From: Desnuesiella massiliensis
GTDB taxonomy: Bacteria > Bacillota > Clostridia > Clostridiales > Clostridiaceae
Length of the DNA: 64,000 bases
Reading direction: 5' to 3'
Assembly: GCF_001403615.1 (NCBI RefSeq)
Contig: NZ_LN879452.1
Coordinates: 138,274-202,273, forward strand
The translations under genes and the position numbers were made by a program. Under the pieces are notes generated by a model. It did no database searches, was not told the origin of the DNA, and was given only the letters and a program-made list of their open reading frames with translations. Shown here piece after piece: positions 54,934 through 64,000 of the stretch (its first letter is position 1; each line of letters starts with the position of its first letter).

Positions 54934-55194
54934 ATGGGGATTGAGTTAGCAGGTTATTTTTTGATAGCCCTAATAGGATTAATCATATTGGTAAAGTTAT
55001 TTTCATGGCCTCTTAAGGTTTTAGTGAAGCTAATAATAAACGGAGTTTTGGGAGCAGTGCTTTTATTTCTAGTTAATCTCGTAGGGGGCACTTTTGGAGT
55101 GACTATTGGCATTAATGCAGTTACTGCCCTTATCGCAGGATTTTTTGGAGTACCAGGAGTTATATTCTTAATAGTATTTAAAATGTTTCTATAA
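54934..55194 (+). CDS. BofA-like pro-sigma-K processing inhibitor
   Basis: An 86-residue protein with two or three membrane helices and the conserved C-terminal segment GVTIGINAVTALIAGFFGVP that defines the BofA family. BofA holds the SpoIVFB protease inactive during sporulation. It follows the yaaL-like gene by 18 bp and ends at a terminator, so they form an operon. Confidence 0.93.
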   Translation: MGIELAGYFLIALIGLIILVKLFSWPLKVLVKLIINGVLGAVLLFLVNLVGGTFGVTIGINAVTALIAGFFGVPGVIFLIVFKMFL

Positions 55195-55219
55195 AAATAT
55201 ATATGTTTAAAAAATATAA

Positions 55220-55256
55220 AATAGGCTGGCCTATAAAAGGCTGGCCTATTTTTTTG
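55220..55256 (+). terminator. Terminator after bofA
   Basis: AATAGGC…GCCTATT plus an inner stem with wobble pairs, loop ATAAA, followed by a T-run. Confidence 0.8.
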
Positions 55257-55261
55257 TTTTA

Positions 55262-55985
55262 CGAATACCACCGGTTATACCGGTGGTTCTAAAATGCTTA
55301 TAGCTATGAGTAGAAAAAATAAACCTCCTTTGATAATCTAAAGTTAGGTTCGCCAACCAAACAAAGAACAAAGGAGGTTATCCAAATGGATACAGAAAGT
55401 TTATCACATAGTAAGTGGAATTGCAAATATCATATAGTATTTGCTCCAAAGTATAGAAGGCAAGTTATATATGGAAAGGTAAAGAAGGATATAGGACATA
55501 TATTAAGGAAATTGTGTGAACATAAAGGTGTGGAGATACTAGAAGCAAATGCATGTGTAGATCACATTCATATGTTAGTTAGTATACCACCTAAGTTAAG
55601 TGTGTCGCAGTTTATGGGATATTTGAAAGGTAAAAGTTCACTTATGATATTTGATAGACATGCAAATCTGAAATATAAGTACGGAAACAGGCAGTTTTGG
55701 TGCCGTGGGTATTATGTAGATACAGTAGGAAGAAATAAAAAGGCAATACAAGAGTATATAAAAAACCAACTACAAGAAGATATAGCAGCTGACCAAATAA
55801 GTTTAAAGGAATTTATTGACCCGTTTACGGGTGAGTCAGAAGATAAAGGCAAAAAATAAACAGCCCCTTTAGGGGCAGCCTGAGAAAATATGCGGTTGGC
55901 GGACTATTCAGCGTGTCTTGAGACACGGCCAGTATCATGCCCTTATAGGGCTAGAGCATGCCACCCGTTTTACGGGTGGTCATGA
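55262..55985 (+). mobile_element. IS200-type insertion element (tnpA only)
   Basis: The tnpA gene is flanked by subterminal palindromes: ACCACCGGT/ACCGGTGGT at 55267–55287 and CCACCCGT/ACGGGTGG at 55961–55979, which are the hairpins bound by HUH transposases. There is no tnpB. Exact cleavage sites cannot be fixed from one copy, so ends are approximate. Confidence 0.8.
55386..55859 (+). CDS. tnpA: IS200/IS605-family transposase TnpA
   Basis: A 157-residue Y1 transposase. The HUH motif is DHIHMLVSIPP and the catalytic tyrosine lies in KKAIQEYIKNQL. The N-terminus SKWNCKYHIVFAPKYRRQVI is standard. AAAGGAGG precedes the ATG. The length is normal, so the element is probably active by single-strand transposition. 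Confidence 0.95.
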   Translation: MDTESLSHSKWNCKYHIVFAPKYRRQVIYGKVKKDIGHILRKLCEHKGVEILEANACVDHIHMLVSIPPKLSVSQFMGYLKGKSSLMIFDRHANLKYKYGNRQFWCRGYYVDTVGRNKKAIQEYIKNQLQEDIAADQISLKEFIDPFTGESEDKGKK

Positions 55986-56170
55986 CTATAGATGGGAGTA
56001 AAGATAAACTCAAAATAAACTAGAAAAATATTAAAAAATGAAATAGATAATGCTTAATTTCATTATATGTACATTACGAAAATGTGTTACTAGATATAAG
56101 AGAATAAAAAGTAAAGGTTGAGGGAAAATAATGGCGTAGCTAAAAAATAATAATTAAAAGTGGTGAAAAT
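55986..56170. other. Intergenic stretch before glycosyltransferases
   Basis: AT-rich; no gene or clear signal apart from the weak site GTGGTGAAA before the next ATG. Confidence 0.3.
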
Positions 56171-56860
56171 ATGAAGATATTAGTTATAATACCGGCCTTT
56201 AATGAGGAAAAATCTATATATAATGTAGTGAAATCCATAAAACTAAATTATGACTTTATAGATATAGTGGTAATAAATGATGGGTCTAAGGATAAAACCT
56301 ATGAGGAGGCTCTTAAAGCTGGAGCAAAGGTTATTGATTTGCCTTTTAATTTAGGTATTGGAGGTGCTGTTCAAACAGGCTACATATATGCTTTGAAGAA
56401 TCATTATGACATAGCCATACAAATAGACGGAGATGGACAGCATAGCGCTAAGGATATAGAAAGAGTAATAAGGCCTTTAGTAGAAGAGGGGTGTGATATG
56501 GTTATCGGTTCTAGATTTCTTATGGATACAGACTATAAGCCAGGAAGTTTTAGAAAATTAGGTATTAGCTTTTTCTCTAAGCTTGTATCCTTACTTTGCG
56601 GTGAGCGTTATTATGATACTACCTCTGGTTATAGGGCAGTTAATAAGAAGGGTATCAAGTTGTTTTGCGAATACTATCCTAAAGATTATCCTGAAGTAGA
56701 AACCATAGTTTATGCATTAAGGAATGGCTTATGTATTTGCGAAATACCTGTAGAGATGAATTATAGAGTTACAGGAAAGTCTTCCATAACTCCCATAAAA
56801 TCAGTATATTACATGCTTAAGGTAACCTTTTGCACTATATTCCTACCAAGGCAGTTTTAA
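56171..56860 (+). CDS. Family 2 glycosyltransferase (DPM1-like)
   Basis: A 229-residue GT-A fold enzyme: VIIPAFNEEKSIYNVV, VVINDGSKDKTYEEA, QIDGDGQHSAKDIERVI (DxD-type metal site) and GSRFLMD. It resembles polyprenyl-phosphate mannose/glucose synthases, which transfer a sugar to undecaprenyl phosphate at the membrane. The next gene encodes a multi-membrane glycosyltransferase that could use such a lipid-linked sugar. Spacing of 26 bp indicates an operon. Confidence 0.9.
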   Translation: MKILVIIPAFNEEKSIYNVVKSIKLNYDFIDIVVINDGSKDKTYEEALKAGAKVIDLPFNLGIGGAVQTGYIYALKNHYDIAIQIDGDGQHSAKDIERVIRPLVEEGCDMVIGSRFLMDTDYKPGSFRKLGISFFSKLVSLLCGERYYDTTSGYRAVNKKGIKLFCEYYPKDYPEVETIVYALRNGLCICEIPVEMNYRVTGKSSITPIKSVYYMLKVTFCTIFLPRQF

Positions 56861-56886
56861 GGTAAATAAACATAAGGAGGATAGCC

Positions 56887-58113
56887 ATGTTTACTTTTTA
56901 TGAAAAGAAGAAAAAAGATTATTTTATCATAGTTTCTTGTACCATCTTTTTTCTAGGTTGTTTATATACCATATTTAAATATGGAGATTCTTCTCTATTA
57001 GGCAGTTTAGAGACTATGAATAATGATGATGTCAAATATATAAGGACGGCTTGGAACTTATTAGATAGAGGCATTTTTTCCTATAAGAATATAGATAAAC
57101 CTACAGTTTACATAATGCCAGGCTTGTCTTTTATTTTATCTTTTTTTATATTTATATTTGGAAAGTTTTCTGGTATAGCAGCCTTCAGAATCTTTCAGGC
57201 ATTTATTCAGACTTTGTCCTTATACATGGTTTATCTTATCGCTAAAAAGCTGTTTAATAGGAGCACTGCAATTATAGCGGTACTTTTAAATATGGCGTAT
57301 ATACCGGAGCTATGGGTACCTAATATCATACTTACAGAGTGTATTTTTAAGTTTTTAGTATTACTTTTAATTTATCTATCTATGATAGCTATAGAAAAAA
57401 AGCAAGGACGGTATTATATATTAGGGGGGATGGTATGGGGAATTACAGCTCTATTTAGACCTACTATAGCTGCTTATCCAATAGTGGTGTTATTTATGTG
57501 GATCATATATAAATATAAAATAAGTGGTATGGTTAAGTTTTCTATAATAACTTTATTTATGTTTTCCGTAATAATGAGCCCTTGGTGGATAAGAAATTAT
57601 AGGATTTTTGATAAATTCATTCCTTTTACCTTATCTACAGGAAATCCTATGCTCCAGGGAACTTATTTAAATTATGATCAAAGCGTAAACCATACTGAAT
57701 ACATAACTACAGAGGATGAAATTCAAAATAATCAAACTGAGATTGATACAGCTAAATATAGGATAAAAACCTATGGTGCCAAAGAACCTTTAAAATATTT
57801 AAAATGGTATACCTTAGATAAAACTATTCTTCTCTGGGGTACTCCTTTTTATTGGAAGGAAATTTATGATATAAAACTTAAGTATGTTACATTATATCAT
57901 TTAATTATAATTTTCATCGCTTTGGCTGGAATATTTCTTTTTATAAGAGATGAAAGAAAGAATAACAACGGATACTTATTGATATTCTTAATTATATACT
58001 TTACTTTAATGCATTTACCTTATTATGCATTTTCTAGATACTCCTATCCTATAATGTTTTCTATGATAATTTTTGCAGCTTATTACATAAATAAAATATT
58101 TATAAGAGGGTAA
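56887..58113 (+). CDS. Multi-membrane glycosyltransferase (GT39/ArnT-like)
   Basis: A 408-residue protein with about ten membrane helices. After the first helix an extracellular loop holds NNDDVKYIRTAWNLLDRG, which has the acidic residue pattern of the first loop in GT-C enzymes. It likely transfers a sugar from a polyprenyl-phosphate carrier, made by the upstream GT2, to a cell-surface acceptor. AAGGAGG precedes the ATG. Confidence 0.82.
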   Translation: MFTFYEKKKKDYFIIVSCTIFFLGCLYTIFKYGDSSLLGSLETMNNDDVKYIRTAWNLLDRGIFSYKNIDKPTVYIMPGLSFILSFFIFIFGKFSGIAAFRIFQAFIQTLSLYMVYLIAKKLFNRSTAIIAVLLNMAYIPELWVPNIILTECIFKFLVLLLIYLSMIAIEKKQGRYYILGGMVWGITALFRPTIAAYPIVVLFMWIIYKYKISGMVKFSIITLFMFSVIMSPWWIRNYRIFDKFIPFTLSTGNPMLQGTYLNYDQSVNHTEYITTEDEIQNNQTEIDTAKYRIKTYGAKEPLKYLKWYTLDKTILLWGTPFYWKEIYDIKLKYVTLYHLIIIFIALAGIFLFIRDERKNNNGYLLIFLIIYFTLMHLPYYAFSRYSYPIMFSMIIFAAYYINKIFIRG

Positions 58114-58295
58114 GTAATTATATCCCTAAAGCTTGGTTTAGCAAGTTTTGGGGATATATTAATTATAAGTAAGAAAATATTCATCTATTATTAAGAAAAT
58201 GTTAAGGTAAAAAATTGAATATAGATGATAAAATAATTTTGGGTTCAATAAAAATAGGCTTAACCTGTTTGCGTATAAAAAGGGAGGTAAAATTA

Positions 58296-59207
58296 ATGAC
58301 AGTGTTAGAAGTAAAAAATATATATAAAAAATTAGGAAAAAGAGAAATAATAAAAGGGGTTAATTTCTCTGTAGAAGAGGGCGAAATTTTTGGTTTTCTA
58401 GGTCCCAATGGAGCGGGAAAAACCACTACTATTAGGATGCTAGTAGGACTTATTCATGCAGATAAGGGAAGTATCTCCATTATGGGTCATAATTTATATA
58501 AAGAGAGGGAAGCAGCTCTATCTTATGTGGGAGCAGTGGTTGAAAATCCCGAACTATATGGATATTTAAGTGGAAGAGAGAATCTTATGCAGATAGCTAG
58601 GATTAGAAAAATACCTAAAAGTGAAGTTGACAATGTTATAGAATTAGTAGGGATGAAAGATAGGATAAATGATAAGGTTAGAAAGTATTCTCTTGGAATG
58701 AAACAAAGGTTAGGATTAGCTGCAGCTCTGCTTCCAAATCCTAAGCTTCTTATATTGGACGAACCTACTAACGGCTTAGATCCTAGCGGAATCCTAGACT
58801 TTAGAGCTATAGTGAAGAAGGTAGCAAGGGAGAAAAATACTTCCGTATTTGTATCTTCACACATTCTTAGTGAAGTTCAGCAAATGTGCGATAAGGTTGC
58901 CTTTATAAATGGAGGAGTAATAAAGTCAGTAGAGAGTATAATAGATGGTGGAGTAACTAATGAGAGAGAGACCTTGGTGGTAGTAACAAGAGAAGGAGAA
59001 GACTGTGAGTCCGTATTGAAGTCTATGGACTTCGTTTATGATGTTTTTAAAGAAGAGGATAATTATGTAGCTATAGCTAAGGAGGATTCTTCGCCTGAGA
59101 TTATAGAAGAGCTTATAAAATCTGGAGTGAAGGTTAAAGAGGTTTATAGAAAACATAAGGGATTAGAACAAAGATACATGGAACTAGTGGAAGGAGGAAT
59201 AAGATAA
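58296..59207 (+). CDS. ABC transporter ATP-binding protein
   Basis: About 303 residues from ATG at 58296 (GGGAGG upstream). Walker A GPNGAGKTTTIRML, signature YSLGMKQRLGLA, Walker B LLILDEPTNGLDP and switch SSHILSEVQ are all intact. The C-terminal domain is of the DrrA/BcrA exporter type, often used for drug or peptide resistance. It is coupled to the permease gene by a TAATG overlap. Confidence 0.93.
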   Translation: MTVLEVKNIYKKLGKREIIKGVNFSVEEGEIFGFLGPNGAGKTTTIRMLVGLIHADKGSISIMGHNLYKEREAALSYVGAVVENPELYGYLSGRENLMQIARIRKIPKSEVDNVIELVGMKDRINDKVRKYSLGMKQRLGLAAALLPNPKLLILDEPTNGLDPSGILDFRAIVKKVAREKNTSVFVSSHILSEVQQMCDKVAFINGGVIKSVESIIDGGVTNERETLVVVTREGEDCESVLKSMDFVYDVFKEEDNYVAIAKEDSSPEIIEELIKSGVKVKEVYRKHKGLEQRYMELVEGGIR

Positions 59208-60433
59208 TGTTTACTTTGATATATAATGAAACTAAAAAGCTGCTATTTAGGAAAAAAACCTTGGTAGTATTCGTAGGCTTTCTATTGCTTATGGGAGTTT
59301 TAGCTTTTGCTATGAATAGAGAATCTGAAAGATCCATAAAAGAAAGTAAACCTGAACAAAGGATAGCAAGGCTTAATGAGCAGAAAAAATACATACAAAG
59401 GAGCATTGCAGATAGGGAGACAGAACTTAAGAATGATCCAAAAACCTTAGAGCAGTTTAAACAGAATAGAGAAGATGAATTAAAACAGATAGATATACAA
59501 ATAAGCAGATATGAAGAGATAATTAAAAAAGGTGGACAGATAGACTGGAGAGAAGACCTTAAAGAAAGAATTAAAAATACTGAAGTGTCACTTAATGACG
59601 GAAATATGCCACAAGAATTTAAGGAAAGTCAAAAGTTAGAATTAGAAAGATTGCAATATTTACAGAAGCATGATATTAAGCCTATGGATAATAATCAATT
59701 TGATGCCCCTACCTTTATAATGGTGTTATTTAGTATATTAGGTACTGTTTTCTTAGTGGTAGGTGTTTTAGTGTTTGCATGTGATATGGTATCTGGAGAA
59801 TGTACTCCACCTACCTTGAAATTCTTATTAATACAGCCGGTTTCAAGGGGAAAGGTATTATTTTCTAAATTCATATCCGTTACTTTAGCTGCCGTAGTGC
59901 TTATAGTATCTGCAGAGTTGCTGTTTTTTACTGTAATAGGGTTAACTAAAGGCTTTGGAAATATGAGCTATCCTGTTTTCTCAGGTACTTTATATAAATT
60001 TGATATGGCAAATTTAAACCCAGAGGGATTACCTAACTTAGTTCAGGTTGCGAATAGTACAAAAATTATTACTTTAGGACAAAACTTGCTTCAAATGTTT
60101 ATGTTACAAATACTATTTATAGTTGCTTGTAGCGCCTTTGCATTTTTAATTTCTACTTTGTTTAAAAGTAGCATGGTGTCCATGGCTCTTGGCATAGTAT
60201 CAGTAATAACAGTTACTGTTTTAACTAATGCTATATCTTCTCTAAAAAAGATAGCTCATTACTTATTTACTTCTTATGGAGATGTAGGAATGATACTAGA
60301 GGGTAGTAAAGCTAGAAGTTTTATGAATCCTAGTATGACTACAAACAATGCTATAATAGTCTTAGTTGCTTGGACAGTAGTGTGCTATTTAATCTCTCAC
60401 ATAATATTTACTAAAAAAGATATATTAATATAG
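59207..60433 (+). CDS. ABC transporter permease (ABC-2 type)
   Basis: A 408-residue protein with one N-terminal helix, a long charged extracellular segment (about residues 40–165, coiled-coil-like), and five or six C-terminal helices (FSILGTVFLVVGVLVFACDM, then CTPPTLKFLLIQPVSRGKVL). It is the membrane partner of the preceding ATPase in a bacitracin/lantibiotic-type exporter. It starts on the stop of the ATPase gene. Confidence 0.88.
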   Translation: MFTLIYNETKKLLFRKKTLVVFVGFLLLMGVLAFAMNRESERSIKESKPEQRIARLNEQKKYIQRSIADRETELKNDPKTLEQFKQNREDELKQIDIQISRYEEIIKKGGQIDWREDLKERIKNTEVSLNDGNMPQEFKESQKLELERLQYLQKHDIKPMDNNQFDAPTFIMVLFSILGTVFLVVGVLVFACDMVSGECTPPTLKFLLIQPVSRGKVLFSKFISVTLAAVVLIVSAELLFFTVIGLTKGFGNMSYPVFSGTLYKFDMANLNPEGLPNLVQVANSTKIITLGQNLLQMFMLQILFIVACSAFAFLISTLFKSSMVSMALGIVSVITVTVLTNAISSLKKIAHYLFTSYGDVGMILEGSKARSFMNPSMTTNNAIIVLVAWTVVCYLISHIIFTKKDILI

Positions 60434-60483
60434 AGTTAAGGGAGTGCTAGTAGGCATTCCCTTTATTTCTACTTAATTATTAC

Positions 60484-60831
60484 ACTAAAATACATAAAAG
60501 TATTACTAAAGAACTTTGATATAAAGGGTTATTCAAAAGAAGGAATTAATCTCTTATTTGTTGTAGCTACTAATGTAGGAAAGTGGAGTATAAATATATT
60601 CATAGTATTAATTTTAAGCATGTTTTTTATGCTTGAAAAACTAAAATTTAAAGGCTTTGTATCTAGGTTTAAAAATAGTAAAATAAATTCTTTAGTATGG
60701 ATACTTAAGAGAGTTTTCTATTAATTTTTTTAAATTCCTTTGGAAAGGTGATACAGACACAAATACTTATAGCTACCACTATTCATATTTATTTTGGATT
60801 TACTAAGGATGAAGATAAAAGATTAAAGTGA
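60484..60831 (+). pseudogene. AI-2E family transporter fragment, frameshifted
   Basis: Frame one reads YSKEGINLLFVVATNVGKWS, then FIVLILSMFFMLEKLKFKGF and VSRFKNSKINSLVWILKRVF; the frame then shifts at about 60720 and continues LNSFGKVIQTQILIATTIHI. This order matches the C-terminal half of AI-2E/PerM-type membrane proteins. Both ends are missing, so it is a remnant. Confidence 0.7.
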
Positions 60832-60948
60832 TGCCGAGGGAAGATGGGCCATTATAAATAAAAGTTTCAATAATTGTGCATTGTGAACTGTGAAATGTGC
60901 ATTAAAAAAGCGACTAATGTCGCTTTTTTCTTAAGCTACGTAGCATTT

Positions 60949-61929
60949 TTATTTTATTGTTATATCTCCAGAAGTAGTCTTAATATTAATTCTACATTTA
61001 TCAGAACCTACTACACCTCTTACCTGATGCTCTTTTTTAACCTCTGCTATGATGGGTTTACTTAGTTTTACGTCCCCAGAGGTACTGGAAGCGTTAACGA
61101 AAAACTCTGCATTGTTAGGGGTATGGAGTTCTACTTCACCAGATATAGAGCTTATATCGATATTTCCAGCAGGCATATCCTTATAGGATAAATAGAAATC
61201 TCCGGAAGTGGAGTTAAAGGATAAATTACCTTCTATAGAGTTAATTTTAGTCTCTCCAGAAGTAGTTTTAATTTGATTGCTAGTACTTTTTAATGTATTA
61301 ATAGTCAAATCCCCAGAAGTAGTGCTAGATTTAAAGTTTTTAACTGAAACTTCTTCAGCTTTTATGGTACCGGAAATTGTACTTATATTAAGAGTATTTA
61401 AATTTAAAGTATTTATGGATATATCAGAAGAAGTTGTTTTTATATCCAAGTTATTAGAATAGCTCTTAGGTATAAATACTTCTAGATTTAGCTTCTCTGA
61501 GTAGGAGTAAGAGCCTGTAAAGGATCTGCTTGGTGACTTTATATATATGGTGTCTCCTTGTTTTGTCATATCTAATTTAGGGGCAGCTATTTCTTGGCTG
61601 GATTTTATATAGCCTTTTAATGTTGCTTTCACATTGTCGTCATTAGATACTGATATTTTAATATCTGAACTAACCATATCAATCCTAATATTATTTATAG
61701 AAGATATTGGTATGGAGTTTTGGTCATCTACGTCATATGAGTATTTATAGGCGATGCTATTCCAATGGGTTCCCCAATTAATATTTACATTAGAATCGAA
61801 GTCATTAAACATATTATAAAAGCTAAAACCAGAGGAACTAACAATCATGCCAGTAATGCCATAACATACAAAAACAATACATAAAAGGTATATAGCAGCT
61901 TTTTTAATAAACTTATCATTCTTAAACAC
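60949..61929 (-). CDS. DUF4097-family membrane-anchored beta-repeat protein
   Basis: A 326-residue protein with an N-terminal membrane anchor (about 9–31), then repeated beta strands with the pattern …SSDISINTLNLNTLNISTISG… and KTTSGETKINSIEGN, typical of DUF4097 (adhesin-like, beta-helix fold). It is the last gene of the leftward group PadR–DUF1700–DUF4097. Such groups report on the cell envelope. Confidence 0.9.
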   Translation of the reverse strand: MFKNDKFIKKAAIYLLCIVFVCYGITGMIVSSSGFSFYNMFNDFDSNVNINWGTHWNSIAYKYSYDVDDQNSIPISSINNIRIDMVSSDIKISVSNDDNVKATLKGYIKSSQEIAAPKLDMTKQGDTIYIKSPSRSFTGSYSYSEKLNLEVFIPKSYSNNLDIKTTSSDISINTLNLNTLNISTISGTIKAEEVSVKNFKSSTTSGDLTINTLKSTSNQIKTTSGETKINSIEGNLSFNSTSGDFYLSYKDMPAGNIDISSISGEVELHTPNNAEFFVNASSTSGDVKLSKPIIAEVKKEHQVRGVVGSDKCRINIKTTSGDITIK

Positions 61930-61944
61930 TTAATATCCTCCCTT

Positions 61945-62616
61945 CTACCTCTTTGTTAAACTTGATATCCAAGAAAAGTATTTTGAAGTTCCTGAGTTTA
62001 GAAATTTCATTAAATATAAAGTTCCTATAAAAAATAGTGCACCTAAGGCCATGGTACCAATACCGGCAAATAAAAATGCAGGCATGGGTATCATTGATAT
62101 ATTTGGAAGAGATATTATTTGAAAACCAAAGATTGTAGTACCCAATATTCCTGCTAAAGATAGTCCAAACCCTGCTATTACAACGCCTACGGATGTTGCA
62201 AATAGACCTAATATAGTAGCATAGAAAGCTATTATAATTCCTATAGAAGGCAAAATTATAAAAGGAAGCAAAAGTAAAAATAGCAGCCAGTTGCTAGGTT
62301 TATTTGGGGTATATGAATATTGATAATTATCATTATTACTAGAACCTGCTCCTTGTGCATTATTACTTCCATTAGAATTGCTACTTTGATAATTGTTATT
62401 TTGATTTCCATTAATTAATGTAATTTTATTAGTTTTATATTGAGTTGCTATATCTAAAGGATTTCCAAGCTCCTCAATTATTTCATCATCAGTCTTGCCG
62501 TTTTCTTTGCCTAAGGTAAAATGTTCTTCATAGTCATAAAGAATTTCTCTTTTTTCATCTATAGAGAAACCTTGAAGGTTTTTTTCTAATATCTCTAGAA
62601 ATTCATTTTGGCTCAT
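61945..62616 (-). CDS. DUF1700/HAAS-domain membrane protein
   Basis: A 223-residue protein with an N-terminal helical HAAS domain (FLEILEKNLQGFSIDEKREI, DEIIEELGNPLDIATQYK), an Asn/Ser-rich linker, and four membrane helices. HAAS proteins act as anti-regulators or envelope sensors with PadR partners. The start overlaps the PadR stop by four bases. Confidence 0.9.
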   Translation of the reverse strand: MSQNEFLEILEKNLQGFSIDEKREILYDYEEHFTLGKENGKTDDEIIEELGNPLDIATQYKTNKITLINGNQNNNYQSSNSNGSNNAQGAGSSNNDNYQYSYTPNKPSNWLLFLLLLPFIILPSIGIIIAFYATILGLFATSVGVVIAGFGLSLAGILGTTIFGFQIISLPNISMIPMPAFLFAGIGTMALGALFFIGTLYLMKFLNSGTSKYFSWISSLTKR

Positions 62617-62930
62617 TGCTTATCCTCCTTTACAATGGTACTTACTGCTTTAACAAAGTCAAACCATTCTGTTGTTAATTTATTTTTGGTCTCATGACCG
62701 AGGTCAGTTAATTTATAATATTTTCTTGGTGGACCTTCCTGAGATTCCTGAAGGTACGTGGTAAAATAGCCTTCTTGGGTTAACCTCCTTAAAATAGGGT
62801 ATATAGTTCCGTCTGATATCTGAATATTTTTAGATATTTCATTTACTAGTTCATAACCGTAGCAATCTTTTTCTGAAAGTACAGAAAGAACGCAGAGTTC
62901 TAAAACACCCTTCTTTAGTTGTACATTCAT
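62613..62930 (-). CDS. PadR-family transcriptional regulator
   Basis: A 105-residue winged-helix protein: KKGVLELCVLSVLSEKDCYG, SDGTIYPILRRLTQEGYFTT, PPRKYYKLTDLG. It is the first gene of the leftward operon and is likely to repress its own promoter in the region 62931–63060. Confidence 0.95.
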   Translation of the reverse strand: MNVQLKKGVLELCVLSVLSEKDCYGYELVNEISKNIQISDGTIYPILRRLTQEGYFTTYLQESQEGPPRKYYKLTDLGHETKNKLTTEWFDFVKAVSTIVKEDKQ

Positions 62931-63660
62931 TTAATCACCCCTTAATTTATATTTTAATATATGTAATAGGTCAATTGTTGTTAAAATATGTTATATATCA
63001 TGAAAAGTTCAGATAATCTAAAACTCTAACTATAATATATCATATGGTATTATACATTGCAAGATACTAAGTTATATAAAATAATAAATAATAACTATTA
63101 GATGTATGTTGAATTAGGATATGTTCAGAAAATAAACCTCAACTTTATATGAAAGCTATATAGGTATACTCATAGGAAATAAAGAATACAGATGTGGAGG
63201 TTCAGGTTCAAAAGTATTAGAATTGTTTATAAATGATTTAAAATATTATAAGGGAATAATTAGAGTTCTTGCTTAAGTTTTTTCAGAGCAATAAGCTGAA
63301 GCTAAATAATAGAATAGTTCTTAAGATTTATAAAGATGTACGAAGAAAATTGTTGTGTTTAGAAAAGGCTCTCTAAACCTTTAATATTGATTGAGAGCTA
63401 GAAATGTTGTAAATTCCCTAATTATATGATGGTGTTTAACATATACATGTCCTAGTGTATCAATCTAAGTAAAAGTTAGAAAAAGATATAAAAAGAGAGA
63501 TATATGAAAATAAATTAAAAAATTAGGGATTAAAATTATTTTTTTCAATAAGAACCCGTGATAATATATACAAGTCGCCTGAAGCAAGCGACACAGAAAC
63601 GAATCATTTAAGTACACTGATAAAATAACAAGTTAAAAAAGATAAAAAAAATCTAAAAAA
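62931..63660. other. Long intergenic stretch before rRNA operon
   Basis: No convincing gene. Only short frames occur. A possible first rRNA promoter lies near 63560–63572 (GATAATATATA followed by AAGTCGC). Confidence 0.35.
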
Positions 63661-63665
63661 ACTTG

Positions 63666-63694
63666 TTGACAAGCAGAAACTTAGATGATAAGAT
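63666..63694 (+). promoter_or_regulatory. rRNA operon promoter (P2)
   Basis: TTGACA (63666–63671) and TAAGAT (63689–63694) with a 17-base spacer. The start region AAGTCGC…GCGAC (63700–63719) also occurs after the presumptive upstream promoter at 63573–63591, so the promoter unit appears duplicated. Confidence 0.7.
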
Positions 63695-63940
63695 ATAGAA
63701 GTCGCTCAGATGAAGCGACATGGTCTTTGAAAATTAAACAGAGGAAAATAAACATGAAACCAGCAATTCTTTATGAGAAATCATAAGACTAAAGTAAGTT
63801 GCGAAGTTAGTGCAAAACAGTACTAGGAAGCTAGGAGTGAGGAGCAGAGTGTATTTGATATACATGAGCACCGCAGCGACGACGCTGACGACGTAATGTG
63901 AAGCAATAACGTAGCAAAATGAGCAATCAAACTTAAATTT

Positions 63941-64000
63941 TAAATTGAGAGTTTGATCCTGGCTCAGGACGAACGCTGGCGGCGTGCCTAACACATGCAA
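63941..64000 (+). rRNA. 16S rRNA, 5' end (cut by window edge)
   Basis: GAGAGTTTGATCCTGGCTCA (the 27F region) and GACGAACGCTGGCGGCGTGC are present. The gene continues beyond the window. Confidence 0.98.

Overview
The window comes from a low-GC, spore-forming Firmicute, most likely a Clostridium. Evidence: AT-rich sequence, strong AGGAGG ribosome binding sites, a long SRP RNA, the dnaX–ybaB–recR–yaaL–bofA order with bofA being a sporulation gene, and a clostridial-type 16S rRNA start at the right edge. The window is mostly conserved chromosome at both ends with one 46.9 kb insertion in the middle.

Left chromosome (1–7680): a partial SatD-family gene, a membrane protein, tRNA-Ser(GGA), SRP RNA, a three-gene ABC transporter preceded by a riboswitch-like attenuator leader, then dnaX, ybaB/ebfC and recR. 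Right chromosome (54588–64000): yaaL and bofA, which normally follow recR directly, then an IS200-type element, two glycosyltransferases, an ABC exporter pair, a decayed AI-2E-type transporter, a DUF4097/DUF1700/PadR group, and the start of an rRNA operon.

The insertion (7681–54587) lies 15 bp after the recR stop. It starts and ends with a perfect 416-bp direct repeat (7681–8096 and 54172–54587) and is flanked only on its outer sides by the 5-bp direct repeat ATTTT. Each 416-bp copy carries both a left-type and a right-type end with related, inward-facing sequence, so each looks like a complete mini-transposon. Inside is a Tn7-like operon: tyrosine recombinase, tnsA, tnsB, tnsC, tniQ/tnsD. 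TnsB keeps its DDE triad with exactly Tn7 spacing, but TnsA has lost two of its three catalytic residues (E63 to Q, D114-equivalent to T). In Tn7, loss of TnsA cleavage converts cut-and-paste into replicative transposition, which gives a cointegrate: donor replicon between two direct copies of the transposon, target duplication only on the outside. That is the structure seen here. My main inference is that a roughly 46 kb circular replicon with its own initiator and primase integrated next to recR as a cointegrate, driven by a naturally cleavage-dead TnsA. Homologous recombination into a pre-existing 416-bp copy is the main alternative.

Cargo is typical of a defence and accessory island: an ABC-3C conflict system with an HNH protein, a nuclease–STAND NTPase of Avs type, an HD–Hsp90 ATPase protein, a type III (ToxIN-like) toxin–antitoxin locus, a winged-helix/HEPN-like pair beside a broken HsdR, an RNase H–ParB fusion, a GIY-YIG-like protein, a YefM-like antitoxin with a decayed toxin, XRE regulators, a SpoVS paralogue, an AraC regulator, and a diguanylate cyclase together with a c-di-GMP-I riboswitch that precedes a surface protein and a Sel1-repeat protein. 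Several genes are not recognisable.
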